Origin: an uncultured Vampirovibrio sp.
GTDB lineage: Bacteria; Cyanobacteriota; Vampirovibrionia; Gastranaerophilales; Gastranaerophilaceae
Direction: 5' to 3'
DNA length: 64,000 nt
NCBI GenBank assembly: GCA_910584405.1
Contig: CAJUAL010000005.1
Coordinates: forward strand, 92,987 to 156,986
The position numbers were made by a program, and so were the translations under genes. Below, one piece after another: positions 50,388 to 59,448 of the stretch. The number at the start of each line of letters is the position of its first letter. Position 1 is the stretch's first letter. A model generated the notes under the pieces. That model made no database searches. It had not been told where the DNA came from and saw only the letters and a program-made list of their open reading frames with translations.

Positions 50388-53018
50388 ATGAGTTTTAGGA
50401 ATAATATTAAAAAATCAGCGTTCACGTTGGCTGAAATCGTTATTGCTTTATTTATTGTTGCAATATTAGCGTTGGTAACGTTACCTGTAATTAATCGTCA
50501 GCTTGAAAAAACAGATGAATATGCTTATTATATGGCGTTTAAGTCTGTCGAAAAAATGGCATCTCAAATTGTTATTATGGGTGAAAAATATGAGGAAAGT
50601 GAATCTACTTCTGCACGACCTGCAGCAAATAGGCTTGCAAAACATCATGCTAAAGACAGTTTGGCTGCAAGAGTAAAAGGTTTTTTTAACGATATTACAA
50701 AACGTATAGCTTTTTCTGAAAACTCACTAATGAGAAAACTTTTCCCTAAGGTGTTTGCAGAAGATGAATATGTACCTTTTAAGACTGAAACATCTCTTTT
50801 TACAACCGATGATTTTATACAACAATTATGGCTGCCATATAAAGTATGTAATGGTGGAACTGTAGTAAAGACAAGTGTACCAGAAAAGGATGAATTAGGT
50901 AATATAATTAAATATCATCAAACTTTTTATGAGGAAAGTGATTTTAATAATTGTTACGGTTACACAAAGGCTTGTGCTGAAAATGCAAATTGTGGCGAGG
51001 TTACAGAAAAGGATGTTAATGGAGCTCCTCTAAAAGATGGGGATGGTAATATTATTAAGCACAAAATTGAAGGACCAATAGCTAAAGATGAAGTTTTTAA
51101 AGGAATGTTACCTCCGGAGGACTCTTTAAATACTTCTGTTTCCTCTTTATTAACTTATATAGGATATACAAATTCTAATCCGAATAGCGGAGCTGATTTA
51201 TGTAATAATGGTATTAAACGATACCTTAAAGCTAATTCTACTGATTCTGTTACAAGTGATAAGTATGAGAATGTTGTAGAATTTAAATCGGATGAAGAAG
51301 AATCAGATGATGATGACGGGGAACCTGATGATAAGGAGGATTCAGGTGCAGGTTTTGATTCAAGTAAATTTGTAGATTATACTTCTGTTTCCAATAGAGG
51401 TGCTTGTATCCTATATCAGACGATATGGCGTAAAATTGGTAACGGATCAAGTTCAGCAGACGTTAAAGTTGAACGTCCGGTTTTTGATGATTCTTTTTGT
51501 AAACCTGCAAAAGGCTTTTATACTGGTTCACCCACCGGTACTTATAAAGATGACGGTTGGGTGAATGGAGATACGACTCATGATACTTTAAATTGTGTTC
51601 CAAATTCTGGATCCGGATATGAAATTTCGGAAAATAATCCAAAGGTTGTTTGTAAAATTACGGATAACAGTAAACTTTATTATTCTGTAAAATCATCAAC
51701 TAATAATAGTTTTAAGTGTGTTGCTTGTAGTAATGATTTTAGTGAATCATTCGGGGATTGTTGTCCTAAGAATTCTGTTGCAAGCGGTGAAGGTTGCTCT
51801 TGTATTATAGGTTGGGCAAGACCAGATGGCGCTGCTCAGTCTGCAGGTTGTACAATTCGTACAGACTGTCCTATAGGTTATTCTTTAGATAAAGAACATA
51901 ATATTTGTGTCCTGAATCCTCCAATCATCAGAGCTAACAGGTTTTCTCAGTTGATTGCTGAAAACTGGAATATTAAGCATGATTACAGTAGTGAGATTGT
52001 TTATACTGATGTTCCTAATTTAAAAGGTGCAAAATATTATAAAGAAGTATATGAAGCCGCTTTAGGCAGGTCAACAGATACAAGTAAACGATTAATGTCT
52101 ATTGATTCTAAACCTGGTGCTTTTGCATTTAATCCAAAAACGGGTACAGGTTTAAAACCAAATATTATATTGGCTAACGGGTTACATTTGTGGATTATGA
52201 GTGACAGATTAGCGTCAATTCCAGGTTTGACTTATTCTACGGATAATAGTAGTACTGATCCTCGTAATATTTGTAAAAACTTGAATAAAAACACACAGGC
52301 TGCTTGTAAATCAGCTTCTACAGATGCATATTTCTGTGGTTCAGAAAATGCTTGTTTCGCTTTAGATTCTAAAAGTATAAAAGATGGAACTACAGGAGGT
52401 ATGGGTGATGCCAGAAATTGCTGTGCAGCTCCTGACTTATCTGATATTGCGGCTGCAATGAATGCAAGTGGAGATAAAGCTAATTATGAAAATGATGTCA
52501 GAGTATATGCTATAAGTGGCTTTACCGTATTTGTAGATATTAACGGCTCAAAAGGTAATGGTACATTATGGGAAGATGTATTCCCATTCTATATAGCTTC
52601 AAATGGAACGGTTTATCCGGGGTACCCATTGGATGGTATAAAGGCTGAAGATACAACACATTCAAATCTTTTCTTGGGAGGTAATAGTGCCAAACAGCTT
52701 CCTGTAGATATTTATTATACGGAAAGTACCGGCGATACAAGAAAGAAACGGGTTGTAATGTCTAATGTTTCTTATGCTCGTGCAATTTGTACAATGCGTA
52801 AAATAAGTAAAAATTCACCTTACTGTAAAAACCTTGGTGAAAAGTTCTATACAAAGGCTTCTTATAAGGATTCAAGCAATGTAGAACATGAAGTTGAACT
52901 AAAAGGTACTAAATATTTAGGTAATGACAGTACTACATCAGCTACAAATAAATCAATTAATCCATGCGATTACGAACCGTGTGTAATGACAGTAAGACGT
53001 AGATTACGTTCATTCTAA
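50388..53018 (+). CDS. very large type IV prepilin-like protein
   Basis: An 876-residue protein starting with a short basic leader and a type III signal: KKSA/FTLAEIVIALFIVAILAL. Cleavage after Ala11 would give mature Phe1 with Glu5. The N-terminal helix (to about residue 65) is followed by domains far larger than a normal pilin. These include an acidic stretch near residue 305 (DEEESDDDDGEPDD), a Cys-rich region at about 430-510 (CVACSNDF, CCPKN, CSCIIGW) that could be EGF-like, and a C-terminal domain with VFVDINGSKGNG and EDVFPFYI. About 30 Cys suggest many disulfides. GGAGG precedes the ATG. No pilus assembly genes are nearby. It may be a tip adhesin or a minor pilin. Confidence 0.85.
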   Translation: MSFRNNIKKSAFTLAEIVIALFIVAILALVTLPVINRQLEKTDEYAYYMAFKSVEKMASQIVIMGEKYEESESTSARPAANRLAKHHAKDSLAARVKGFFNDITKRIAFSENSLMRKLFPKVFAEDEYVPFKTETSLFTTDDFIQQLWLPYKVCNGGTVVKTSVPEKDELGNIIKYHQTFYEESDFNNCYGYTKACAENANCGEVTEKDVNGAPLKDGDGNIIKHKIEGPIAKDEVFKGMLPPEDSLNTSVSSLLTYIGYTNSNPNSGADLCNNGIKRYLKANSTDSVTSDKYENVVEFKSDEEESDDDDGEPDDKEDSGAGFDSSKFVDYTSVSNRGACILYQTIWRKIGNGSSSADVKVERPVFDDSFCKPAKGFYTGSPTGTYKDDGWVNGDTTHDTLNCVPNSGSGYEISENNPKVVCKITDNSKLYYSVKSSTNNSFKCVACSNDFSESFGDCCPKNSVASGEGCSCIIGWARPDGAAQSAGCTIRTDCPIGYSLDKEHNICVLNPPIIRANRFSQLIAENWNIKHDYSSEIVYTDVPNLKGAKYYKEVYEAALGRSTDTSKRLMSIDSKPGAFAFNPKTGTGLKPNIILANGLHLWIMSDRLASIPGLTYSTDNSSTDPRNICKNLNKNTQAACKSASTDAYFCGSENACFALDSKSIKDGTTGGMGDARNCCAAPDLSDIAAAMNASGDKANYENDVRVYAISGFTVFVDINGSKGNGTLWEDVFPFYIASNGTVYPGYPLDGIKAEDTTHSNLFLGGNSAKQLPVDIYYTESTGDTRKKRVVMSNVSYARAICTMRKISKNSPYCKNLGEKFYTKASYKDSSNVEHEVELKGTKYLGNDSTTSATNKSINPCDYEPCVMTVRRRLRSF

Positions 53019-53028
53019 TAAGTGAATA

Positions 53029-53067
53029 AAAATATAAAGGCGGGTTAAAATCCCGTCTTTATATTTT
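53029..53067 (+). terminator. terminator after the prepilin gene
   Basis: A 16-bp stem with one G-T pair (AAAATATAAAGGCGGG / CCCGTCTTTATATTTT). It ends 16 bases before the next start codon. Confidence 0.75.
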
Positions 53068-53083
53068 GAAAGAAAGGTTAAAT

Positions 53084-53527
53084 ATGATAATTGATAAAAT
53101 TGAAAATATTTCAAAATATAAAGAGGTTCCTGCGTTTGCGCTTGATTTTATAAAAAATATAACTCATGATATAAAAGAAGGCAGATATGAACTTGTTGAT
53201 GAAAGTTTTGCCAATGTAGAATCTTATTCTACTAAAGCTCCTGAGGTTGCTAAATTTGAAGCTCATAAGGATTATATTGATATTCAGCTTCTTATAACTG
53301 GTAATGAACGTATTTATTATACTGATGTCGAGGGGCTTGTTGAATCAGAACCTTATGATAAGTCAAGAGATATTGTGTTTTTTAAGGATTCAGTTAAAAA
53401 ATCAGATTACTTGACTTTAAATGGCGCAAATTTTGCTATGATTTACCCTCATGAAGCTCATGCTCCGCAAGTTTTTCTTGATGGTGCTGAGAATGTTAAA
53501 AAAGTTGTTGTTAAAGTTAAAATATAA
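53084..53527 (+). CDS. YhcH/YjgK/YiaL-family protein
   Basis: A 147-residue cupin-like protein (DUF386 family, which includes EbgC and the sialic acid anomerase NanQ). Conserved parts: FEAHKDYIDIQLLITG, YDKSRDIVFF and the metal-site IYPHEAHAPQ. A sugar anomerase role is possible but no sialic acid genes are nearby. GAAAGG precedes ATG 53084; the longer frame from 53066 starts inside the preceding terminator. Its stop abuts the convergent miaA. Confidence 0.88.
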   Translation: MIIDKIENISKYKEVPAFALDFIKNITHDIKEGRYELVDESFANVESYSTKAPEVAKFEAHKDYIDIQLLITGNERIYYTDVEGLVESEPYDKSRDIVFFKDSVKKSDYLTLNGANFAMIYPHEAHAPQVFLDGAENVKKVVVKVKI

Positions 53528-54412
53528 TTACTTTTTTAATTTTTCAGGGTAAACATTCCATTTTATCGATTCGTTTTTGCGAAACCATGTTAATTGACGT
53601 TTTGCATAGTTTCTGGTGTTTTTCTTTAGTAAATCGCAGGCTTCATCAAGCGAGTAAAGATTATCAATATATCCTAAAATTTCTCTATATCCGATTGTAT
53701 TTATAAGGTTTGGGATTCTTCCGTGTTGGTTTAGCAGTCTTTTTGTTTCTTCTACAAGTCCTGCTTTAATCATTATATCTACGCGTTTATCAATCCTTGA
53801 ATAAAGAGTTTTTCTGTCAAAATTTCTTCCTAGCCATTCAATATCGTATTCGCTTTCTCCTATTGAACGGACATTATTAAGCGGTTTTCCTGTTTTTTTG
53901 ACTATTTCTATTGCTCGAATAAGTTTTTTTCTATCATTTTTATCTATTGTTTCAGCTCCTGTTTTATCAAGCTTTTCTAAGATTGAGTAAATTTCTGTGT
54001 TTTCAAGATTTTTTAGTTCTTCTCTTAAGTTTTTATCGGCTTCAATTTGAGGTAAGTCATAATTTTTTAGTAAAATATCTATATATAAACCCGTACCGCC
54101 TGTAATTATTGGAGTTTTTCCTTTTGCTAAAATTTCGTTAATTTTTTCTTTAGCTTGTTGTTTGTATAGACCTGCAGAGTATTCAAATTCAGGTTCGACT
54201 ATATCAATCATATAATGAGGGATTCCGCATTGTTCTTCTTTTGAAGGCTTTGCTGTACCGATATCAAAACCTTTATATATAAGTCTTGAATCGCAGGAAA
54301 TGATTTCTCCGTCAATTTGTTTGGCAAGTTCAATAGAGTAAGCTGTTTTCCCGCTTGCCGTTGCTCCAACTATTGCTATTACTTTTGGTTTATTTGATGA
54401 AAGTTTGTTCAT
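53528..54412 (-). CDS. miaA: tRNA dimethylallyltransferase
   Basis: Adds a dimethylallyl group to A37 of tRNAs reading UNN codons. The 294 residues include the P-loop GATASGKT, CDSRLIYKGFDIGTAKPS, HYMIDIVEP, GGTGLYIDILL and the C-terminal AKRQLTWFRK. ATG 54412 is chosen; it lies inside the end of the preceding gene. TGT-TATTAT is nine bases upstream, with no ribosome site, so an internal promoter with almost no leader is possible. Confidence 0.94.
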   Translation of the reverse strand: MNKLSSNKPKVIAIVGATASGKTAYSIELAKQIDGEIISCDSRLIYKGFDIGTAKPSKEEQCGIPHYMIDIVEPEFEYSAGLYKQQAKEKINEILAKGKTPIITGGTGLYIDILLKNYDLPQIEADKNLREELKNLENTEIYSILEKLDKTGAETIDKNDRKKLIRAIEIVKKTGKPLNNVRSIGESEYDIEWLGRNFDRKTLYSRIDKRVDIMIKAGLVEETKRLLNQHGRIPNLINTIGYREILGYIDNLYSLDEACDLLKKNTRNYAKRQLTWFRKNESIKWNVYPEKLKK

Positions 54413-55217
54413 AATAGGTAAATAATAACACAACAATATAAACCAAGAAATAGTAGTAAAGAATCAGTACAATAAAGTATAAGAGCGGATTAAACATTAA
54501 AAACGCACTTGATACAGTAACAAATGTTATTAAAACTGTAATGAAAAGGTATAAAAACAATGTTTTTGGCAGATTTTGAAAATTCTTTTTTATTGAGTTA
54601 AAAAGAGCTTTGAACGCATTTTTTTCGTTATATACAATCTCAGGAATCCAAAGCATTGTAATGAAATTCAGAACAAAACCACCTAATAATGTAATAATGT
54701 ACCAGTAAATAAACGGCGGTAAGTCTTCTATAGCTAATTCATTAAATTCTTTTAAGATTTCATTACTTGTAACCAATCTGTCTATATGTAATCCTAAAAT
54801 TTCAGGGTCGAAAGACGGATAAATATGATTAATTATAAAACCTGTTATAAAAAATAGTATTCCAAACAAAATAATATAAATTCCGATAACTCCAATCATC
54901 GGTAAAAACAATCTTCCAATACCTTTGGGCAAGGAAAGAACAAGTGTCCCAAAAGCTCGGGCTCTGTCTGAGTCAAAAATAACTATTTTTTTTGATAATT
55001 GAATTGTTTTTTTACACATGTATAACCATGCTGATAAAAATCCGCTTGCCATAATAAGCAGTGTAATTCCGCCTAAGATGAGCTTAGGCACGGTATCTGC
55101 ACCGGTTAATGTGAATTTACAAAACCACCCTAATATAGACATAAATATAATAAGAGGGGTTGCAAGAATTATACAATCATTAGTAATATTGAAGCTGTTT
55201 TTAAATAATTTAAACAT
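54390..55217 (-). CDS. multi-pass membrane protein of unknown function
   Basis: A 275-residue protein with about six hydrophobic segments, including IILATPLIIFMSILGWF, LILGGITLLIMASGFLSAW, IGVIGIYIILFGILFFITG, WYIITLLGGFVLNFITML and two near the C-terminus. The pattern recalls bacterial membrane proteins of the DUF975/YciC kind, but I cannot assign one. AAGGAA precedes the ATG. It overlaps miaA by 23 bases and follows the CoA-activase relative by 18 bases. Confidence 0.75.
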   Translation of the reverse strand: MFKLFKNSFNITNDCIILATPLIIFMSILGWFCKFTLTGADTVPKLILGGITLLIMASGFLSAWLYMCKKTIQLSKKIVIFDSDRARAFGTLVLSLPKGIGRLFLPMIGVIGIYIILFGILFFITGFIINHIYPSFDPEILGLHIDRLVTSNEILKEFNELAIEDLPPFIYWYIITLLGGFVLNFITMLWIPEIVYNEKNAFKALFNSIKKNFQNLPKTLFLYLFITVLITFVTVSSAFLMFNPLLYFIVLILYYYFLVYIVVLLFTYYEQTFIK

Positions 55218-55235
55218 AAGAAAATTCCTTGTTAA

Positions 55236-56405
55236 TTATTTTACTGTTTCAGTTTCCTTATTTTCTTCGACTTTGGTTGATTTTTCTTGGAGTTTACGTT
55301 TTCTTTTACGTCTTCTCATCAAGTCAACAAAAGCTTCTATTCTTGTAATATAACCTGCTCTGCCTGTTTGTTCATCCATAATAAGTGGTAGTATAGGAAT
55401 CTCACAATTTTCTCTCATAGCAGGGAAAATGTTTTGTGACATAATTTCAGGCATACAAGTAAATGGTGAAATATGGATTATACCGTCAATTCCCCGCTCG
55501 TTAGCATATGCAACATCTGATACACATTCTAAAGCATCGCCGCCAATATCTCTCATTAAGTAAGGCTTAGCAAGTCTGTCGGCACGTTGAAGGTGAGTTT
55601 CACCTTTTCTGAATACTTTAGGGATAATTGCATCTTTTAAGAAGCTGCTGACAGTAAGACTTCTTCTTACTTGAACTCCCATTCTGCCAAGTTCTTTTTC
55701 AATATTTTGATTAGAAAATTCATCATTTACAACGTAGATTTCACCTGTAATATCAACATGAAGAACTTCTCTGTCTTTGTTGATTTCAACTTTTTTCATT
55801 TCTTCGTCAATTTGTTTTTGAGCTTTTCTTAAACCTAATAGCGTATCATTTTCGTCAATGATTTTAAGAGCTTTTGCATAATGCTTTTCGGCAGTGCCCG
55901 GTTTGATTTCACGCGCTCTGTAGTATGATAATTTTGATTCAAGTTTATCTAAGATAAATACTTTTAATATAGCAATCATAATAGCGCGCGCAAATAATGC
56001 GGGATTGTTTTTACCGCTGACTTCTCTTAAGAAGTTATACATTCCTTGGATTCCGTCATATAACTGCATTTCGATATATTTTGCTTCGTATCCTAAGTCT
56101 GTCAAAGCATTAGCAATACATTTTCCGTATTCACCCAAACGGCAGCAGCCGGGAGATGAAATCATTGCTACGTAATCTGTTCCGCCTTCGATTGCTTCAA
56201 TAAAGTTTCCTAAAATAAGCTTGTAAGGCAGGCAAATTGCTTCAGGTGCGTGTTTGGTTCCTAAAGAAAGTGCTTTTTTACTTGTGTATGGTTCTACGTA
56301 AGGTTCACAGCCGATAATTCTTAATGCTGCAGACCAAGCATAGCTTATTGTTCCCATGTGCGGGAATGATACTTTTCTTTTCTTTTGTTCTTTTTTATTT
56401 GTCAT
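55236..56405 (-). CDS. HgdB/DUF2229-type CoA dehydratase-activase-related protein
   Basis: A 389-residue protein similar to the non-ATPase part of 2-hydroxyacyl-CoA dehydratase activase fusions. It has VSFPHMGTISYAWSAALRIIGC at the N-terminus, EAICLPYKLILGNFIEAIE, SPGCCRLGEYGKC and HISPFTCMPEIMSQ, with conserved Cys likely to bind an [4Fe-4S] cluster. The C-terminus is highly basic then acidic (RRRKRKRKL, EENKETETVK). No acyl-CoA dehydratase subunits or ATPase are nearby, so the substrate is unknown. AGGAAA precedes the ATG. It follows gcvPB by 11 bases. Confidence 0.82.
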   Translation of the reverse strand: MTNKKEQKKRKVSFPHMGTISYAWSAALRIIGCEPYVEPYTSKKALSLGTKHAPEAICLPYKLILGNFIEAIEGGTDYVAMISSPGCCRLGEYGKCIANALTDLGYEAKYIEMQLYDGIQGMYNFLREVSGKNNPALFARAIMIAILKVFILDKLESKLSYYRAREIKPGTAEKHYAKALKIIDENDTLLGLRKAQKQIDEEMKKVEINKDREVLHVDITGEIYVVNDEFSNQNIEKELGRMGVQVRRSLTVSSFLKDAIIPKVFRKGETHLQRADRLAKPYLMRDIGGDALECVSDVAYANERGIDGIIHISPFTCMPEIMSQNIFPAMRENCEIPILPLIMDEQTGRAGYITRIEAFVDLMRRRKRKRKLQEKSTKVEENKETETVK

Positions 56406-56416
56406 CTTTATATTTC

Positions 56417-57841
56417 CTAACTAATGTATTTTAAATCGGGATTTCTGGCTGCCGTCACTTCGTCAATTTTTTTGACAGGAGTTGTGTGAGGCGCTGATAA
56501 AATCTTTTCAGGGTTGTTTTGTGCTTCCTGTGCAATTTTAATCATTGTATCAACAAATTCATCCAATTTTTCTTTGGTTTCAGATTCTGTTGGTTCTATC
56601 ATTATAGCTTCATGTACGATTAATGGAAAATAAACTGTTGGCGGATGAGTGTTGCCGTCCATTAAAGCTTTTGCTATATTGAGCGTTGAAACACCGTTTT
56701 CGTGTTTTTGTTTTTCTCCTGTTAATACAAATTCATGCATACAAGGTTCATCGTATGGTAATTCGTAGTAACTTTTTAATTTTTCTTTCAGGTAATTTGC
56801 ATTTAATACCGCATTTTCAGAGGCATTTTTAAGGTTTTTACCAAGCATAAGAATATATGCGTACGCTTTTACTAAAACTGAGAAGTTTCCGTAAAAATCT
56901 TTTACACTGCCTATAGAATTTTTCAAATCATAATTTCTGAAATATTTTCCGCCTTTAAAGTCAATAACAGGTGTCGGAAGATAATTTTTAAGCTTTTCAA
57001 TAACTGCAACAGGACCAGCACCGGGGCCTCCGCCTCCGTGAGGAGTAGAGAAGGTTTTGTGAAGGTTAAGGTGAACGACGTCAAACCCCATAAGTTTAGG
57101 ATTTGTCCAACCCATGATTGCGTTAAAGTTTGCTCCGTCATAGTATAATAATGAGCCGTTTGCGTGCATTAAATCAGAAATTTCTTTAACACCTTCTTCA
57201 AAGATACCTAAAGTGTTAGGGTTAGTCATCATAATAGCTGCAATATCTTCGTTAAGCACAGATTTTAAAGCTTCGATATCAACTTGACCTTTATCGTTTG
57301 ATTTAATTTCAACAATATCAAAACCTGCCATTTTAGCACTTGCAGGGTTTGTTCCGTGAGCAGAATCAGGTATGATAACTTTTGTTCTTTTTTCACCGAT
57401 AGAATCAAAATACTTTTTGATAATCATCATGCCTGTCATTTCACCATGGGCGCCTGCTGACGGTTGAAGTGTTATAGCGTCCATTCCCGTAACTTCAAGT
57501 AATGCTTTTTGAAGATTATACATTAACTTTAGTGAGCCTTGAGCTAAATCATCATCTGATGACGGGTGGATATTAAAACCTTCTAATGAAGCAAGAAATT
57601 CATTAACTTTCGGGTTATACTTCATTGTGCAAGAGCCAAGCGGATAAAAACCTTTTTCTATACAAAAGTTAAGGTCGGATAATTCTTTATAATGGCGCAT
57701 AACTTCAAGTTCACTTAATTGCGGAAGGTTTGGAGCTTCCGTACGTAAATAGTTTTGCGGTATATACTTTGCAAAATCCGTATTTTCGTCTGTAAGATTT
57801 ATTCCGTCTATACCGTTACTTTTTTCAAAAATTGTTTTCAT
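56417..57841 (-). CDS. gcvPB: glycine dehydrogenase (decarboxylating) subunit 2
   Basis: The PLP-binding half of the two-subunit P-protein of the glycine cleavage system. It is 474 residues, with SCTMKYNPKVNE, ALLEVTGMDAITLQPSAGAHGE, the PLP lysine in NLHKTFSTPHGGGGPGAGP, and a C-terminal region ending RNPDLKYIS. The GcvPA, GcvT and GcvH partners are not in the window. The start lies three bases after the sigma factor stop, with AGGGG 13 bases away, so they form one operon. Confidence 0.92.
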   Translation of the reverse strand: MKTIFEKSNGIDGINLTDENTDFAKYIPQNYLRTEAPNLPQLSELEVMRHYKELSDLNFCIEKGFYPLGSCTMKYNPKVNEFLASLEGFNIHPSSDDDLAQGSLKLMYNLQKALLEVTGMDAITLQPSAGAHGEMTGMMIIKKYFDSIGEKRTKVIIPDSAHGTNPASAKMAGFDIVEIKSNDKGQVDIEALKSVLNEDIAAIMMTNPNTLGIFEEGVKEISDLMHANGSLLYYDGANFNAIMGWTNPKLMGFDVVHLNLHKTFSTPHGGGGPGAGPVAVIEKLKNYLPTPVIDFKGGKYFRNYDLKNSIGSVKDFYGNFSVLVKAYAYILMLGKNLKNASENAVLNANYLKEKLKSYYELPYDEPCMHEFVLTGEKQKHENGVSTLNIAKALMDGNTHPPTVYFPLIVHEAIMIEPTESETKEKLDEFVDTMIKIAQEAQNNPEKILSAPHTTPVKKIDEVTAARNPDLKYIS

Positions 57842-57844
57842 TTT

Positions 57845-58459
57845 TTAAATTATCCCCTGTTTTGCCAAGTCTTTTTTTATTCTGTCCAACCCCGTTTGTA
57901 TAATTCTAGAGATTCTCGATTGCGATATGTTAAATTCTTCGGCTATCTCTCTTAATTTTTTTTCTTTGAAGAATTTATATTCAATAAGTTCTCTTTCTCT
58001 TGGCGGAAGTTTTTTCATTGATTCTAAAATCCCGTTTTTAAGTTCTGAAAATTCAATATTTTCTTCGGGCGTTTTGTCTTTAGCCTTAATTTGAACAGGT
58101 ACTTCGCCTTCTTGAAGTTCATCAATAGAAAGAATGTTTTTGTAGACTTCAGCTCTTAATTCAACTTCTGAAGTTTCGTCGTCAACTTCTTCTGTTGAAC
58201 GGTTTTTAAGAGTATACCATTTGTATCTTCTTCTTACTTCGTTTCTTATTGCCCATTTGATTGCTGTTGAAAGGTAAGTGCTGTTGTAATCCTCAGGATT
58301 ATGATTTTTGAAAAGGATATACAAAGCATGAGTCCCGATGTTAACAAGTTCGGGTAATTCAACAAGGTGAGAGCGTGAAAACTTTTGATACTCAACTTTT
58401 GCTATGATTTCTATTAAATCTTTGTATTTTTTTAGTTTTACGTTTTCTTCAGCCGACAT
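57845..58459 (-). CDS. alternative sigma factor of the sigma-70 family
   Basis: A 204-residue sigma factor with region 2 (NIGTHALYILFKN, STYLSTAIKWAIRNEVRRRY) and region 4 (LPPRERELIEYKFFKEKKLREIAEEFNISQSRISRI). The length and the absence of region 1 place it with group 3 factors (SigF/FliA/SigB-like). No anti-sigma gene adjoins it. Its own ribosome site is weak (AGGA 12 bases away), while a six-codon frame upstream (58474-58494) has a strong one. It is the first gene of an operon with gcvPB. Confidence 0.87.
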   Translation of the reverse strand: MSAEENVKLKKYKDLIEIIAKVEYQKFSRSHLVELPELVNIGTHALYILFKNHNPEDYNSTYLSTAIKWAIRNEVRRRYKWYTLKNRSTEEVDDETSEVELRAEVYKNILSIDELQEGEVPVQIKAKDKTPEENIEFSELKNGILESMKKLPPRERELIEYKFFKEKKLREIAEEFNISQSRISRIIQTGLDRIKKDLAKQGII

Positions 58460-58473
58460 TACTATAACTTATC

Positions 58474-58494
58474 CTAATAATAAAATGTATACAT
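58474..58494 (-). CDS. possible six-codon leader peptide upstream of the sigma factor
   Basis: ATG TAT ACA TTT TAT TAT TAG, preceded by AAAGGAG at 58507-58501. It is out of frame with the sigma factor and stops 14 bases before that start. The peptide is Met-Tyr-Thr-Phe-Tyr-Tyr. It could couple or attenuate sigma translation, or be chance. Confidence 0.3.
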   Translation of the reverse strand: MYTFYY

Positions 58495-58590
58495 ATTTTA
58501 CTCCTTTATAATATCAAAAAAAATCATATATGACCAGCTAATGTAATTTTCCTTAACATAAGTTATTTTATTCAAAAAAGAGGAGAGTTT

Positions 58591-59448
58591 ATGAGAGTAT
58601 TATTTTGTACTGACGGATCAAAAACAAGTTATTCATCTATCAAGAATTTTTCATACTGGGCACCTGATTTTACGGCGGATATATTATGTGCGATTGATTG
58701 GAGTTTTTTACCTGATACCGTTTCGATTGAAGATAGTGAATTTGCAATGCAGTGTGCTAATTCAGCGGATTCAATTTTAGATTATTCAGAAAAATACTTG
58801 AAAGAAAATAATATTAACATAGGGCAGAAAATAAAAATGTGCGGTTCCACTGTTGATTGTATTGTTGAAACAAGTGAGAAAAATAAATACGATTTTATAG
58901 TGCTGGGTTCACATGGAAAGAAGGGTATTCAAAAGTGGCTTGGTTCGGTTTCTCAAGAGATTGCTTCTATTGTACATAATTCTACTTTTATATCTAAAAT
59001 GTCTAACAATCGTAAAAAAGTCTTATTCGCGGTTGATTCATCAGAAATTAGTCCTGCTGTTGTTGCTAAGGCTTTAGAGTCTTTTGATTTTTCGGATAAA
59101 GAAATTTATCTCGGGACGGTTTATGATATTCCTGAATATTTGTTTTTGGAAGGTAATATTGATACAAATTGGATTCTGGAAATCCAGAAAAAACAAGAAA
59201 CAGCCGCTATGATTCTTTTAACTAAATTTGAGAATATGTTTAAAGAAAAAGGACTTGCAATCTCAGGTAAAAGTGTTATGTCGGGAGCACCTGCCGAAGA
59301 AATCAATAATTATATAACCAAACGCGGTATAGACCTTGTTGTTTGCGGTATTAGAAATCGTAAATACTTATCAAGGTTTTTACTAAGCTCTGTAAGTAAA
59401 AGAATTTTAGAAAGTGCCAATTCAGACGTTCTGATTATCAGGCCATAA
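58591..59448 (+). CDS. tandem universal stress protein
   Basis: A 285-residue protein with two UspA domains (residues 1-130 and 140-285). The N-terminal half has VLFCTDGSKTSY and VLGSHGKKGIQKWLGSVSQEI, the ATP-binding G-x2-G-x9-G(S/T) pattern. The second half has VLFAVDSSEIS and VCGIRNRKYLSRFLLSSVSK, where the glycine pattern is degraded, so only the first half may bind ATP. GAGGAG precedes the ATG. The last 11 bases overlap the convergent carboxypeptidase gene. Confidence 0.88.
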   Translation: MRVLFCTDGSKTSYSSIKNFSYWAPDFTADILCAIDWSFLPDTVSIEDSEFAMQCANSADSILDYSEKYLKENNINIGQKIKMCGSTVDCIVETSEKNKYDFIVLGSHGKKGIQKWLGSVSQEIASIVHNSTFISKMSNNRKKVLFAVDSSEISPAVVAKALESFDFSDKEIYLGTVYDIPEYLFLEGNIDTNWILEIQKKQETAAMILLTKFENMFKEKGLAISGKSVMSGAPAEEINNYITKRGIDLVVCGIRNRKYLSRFLLSSVSKRILESANSDVLIIRP

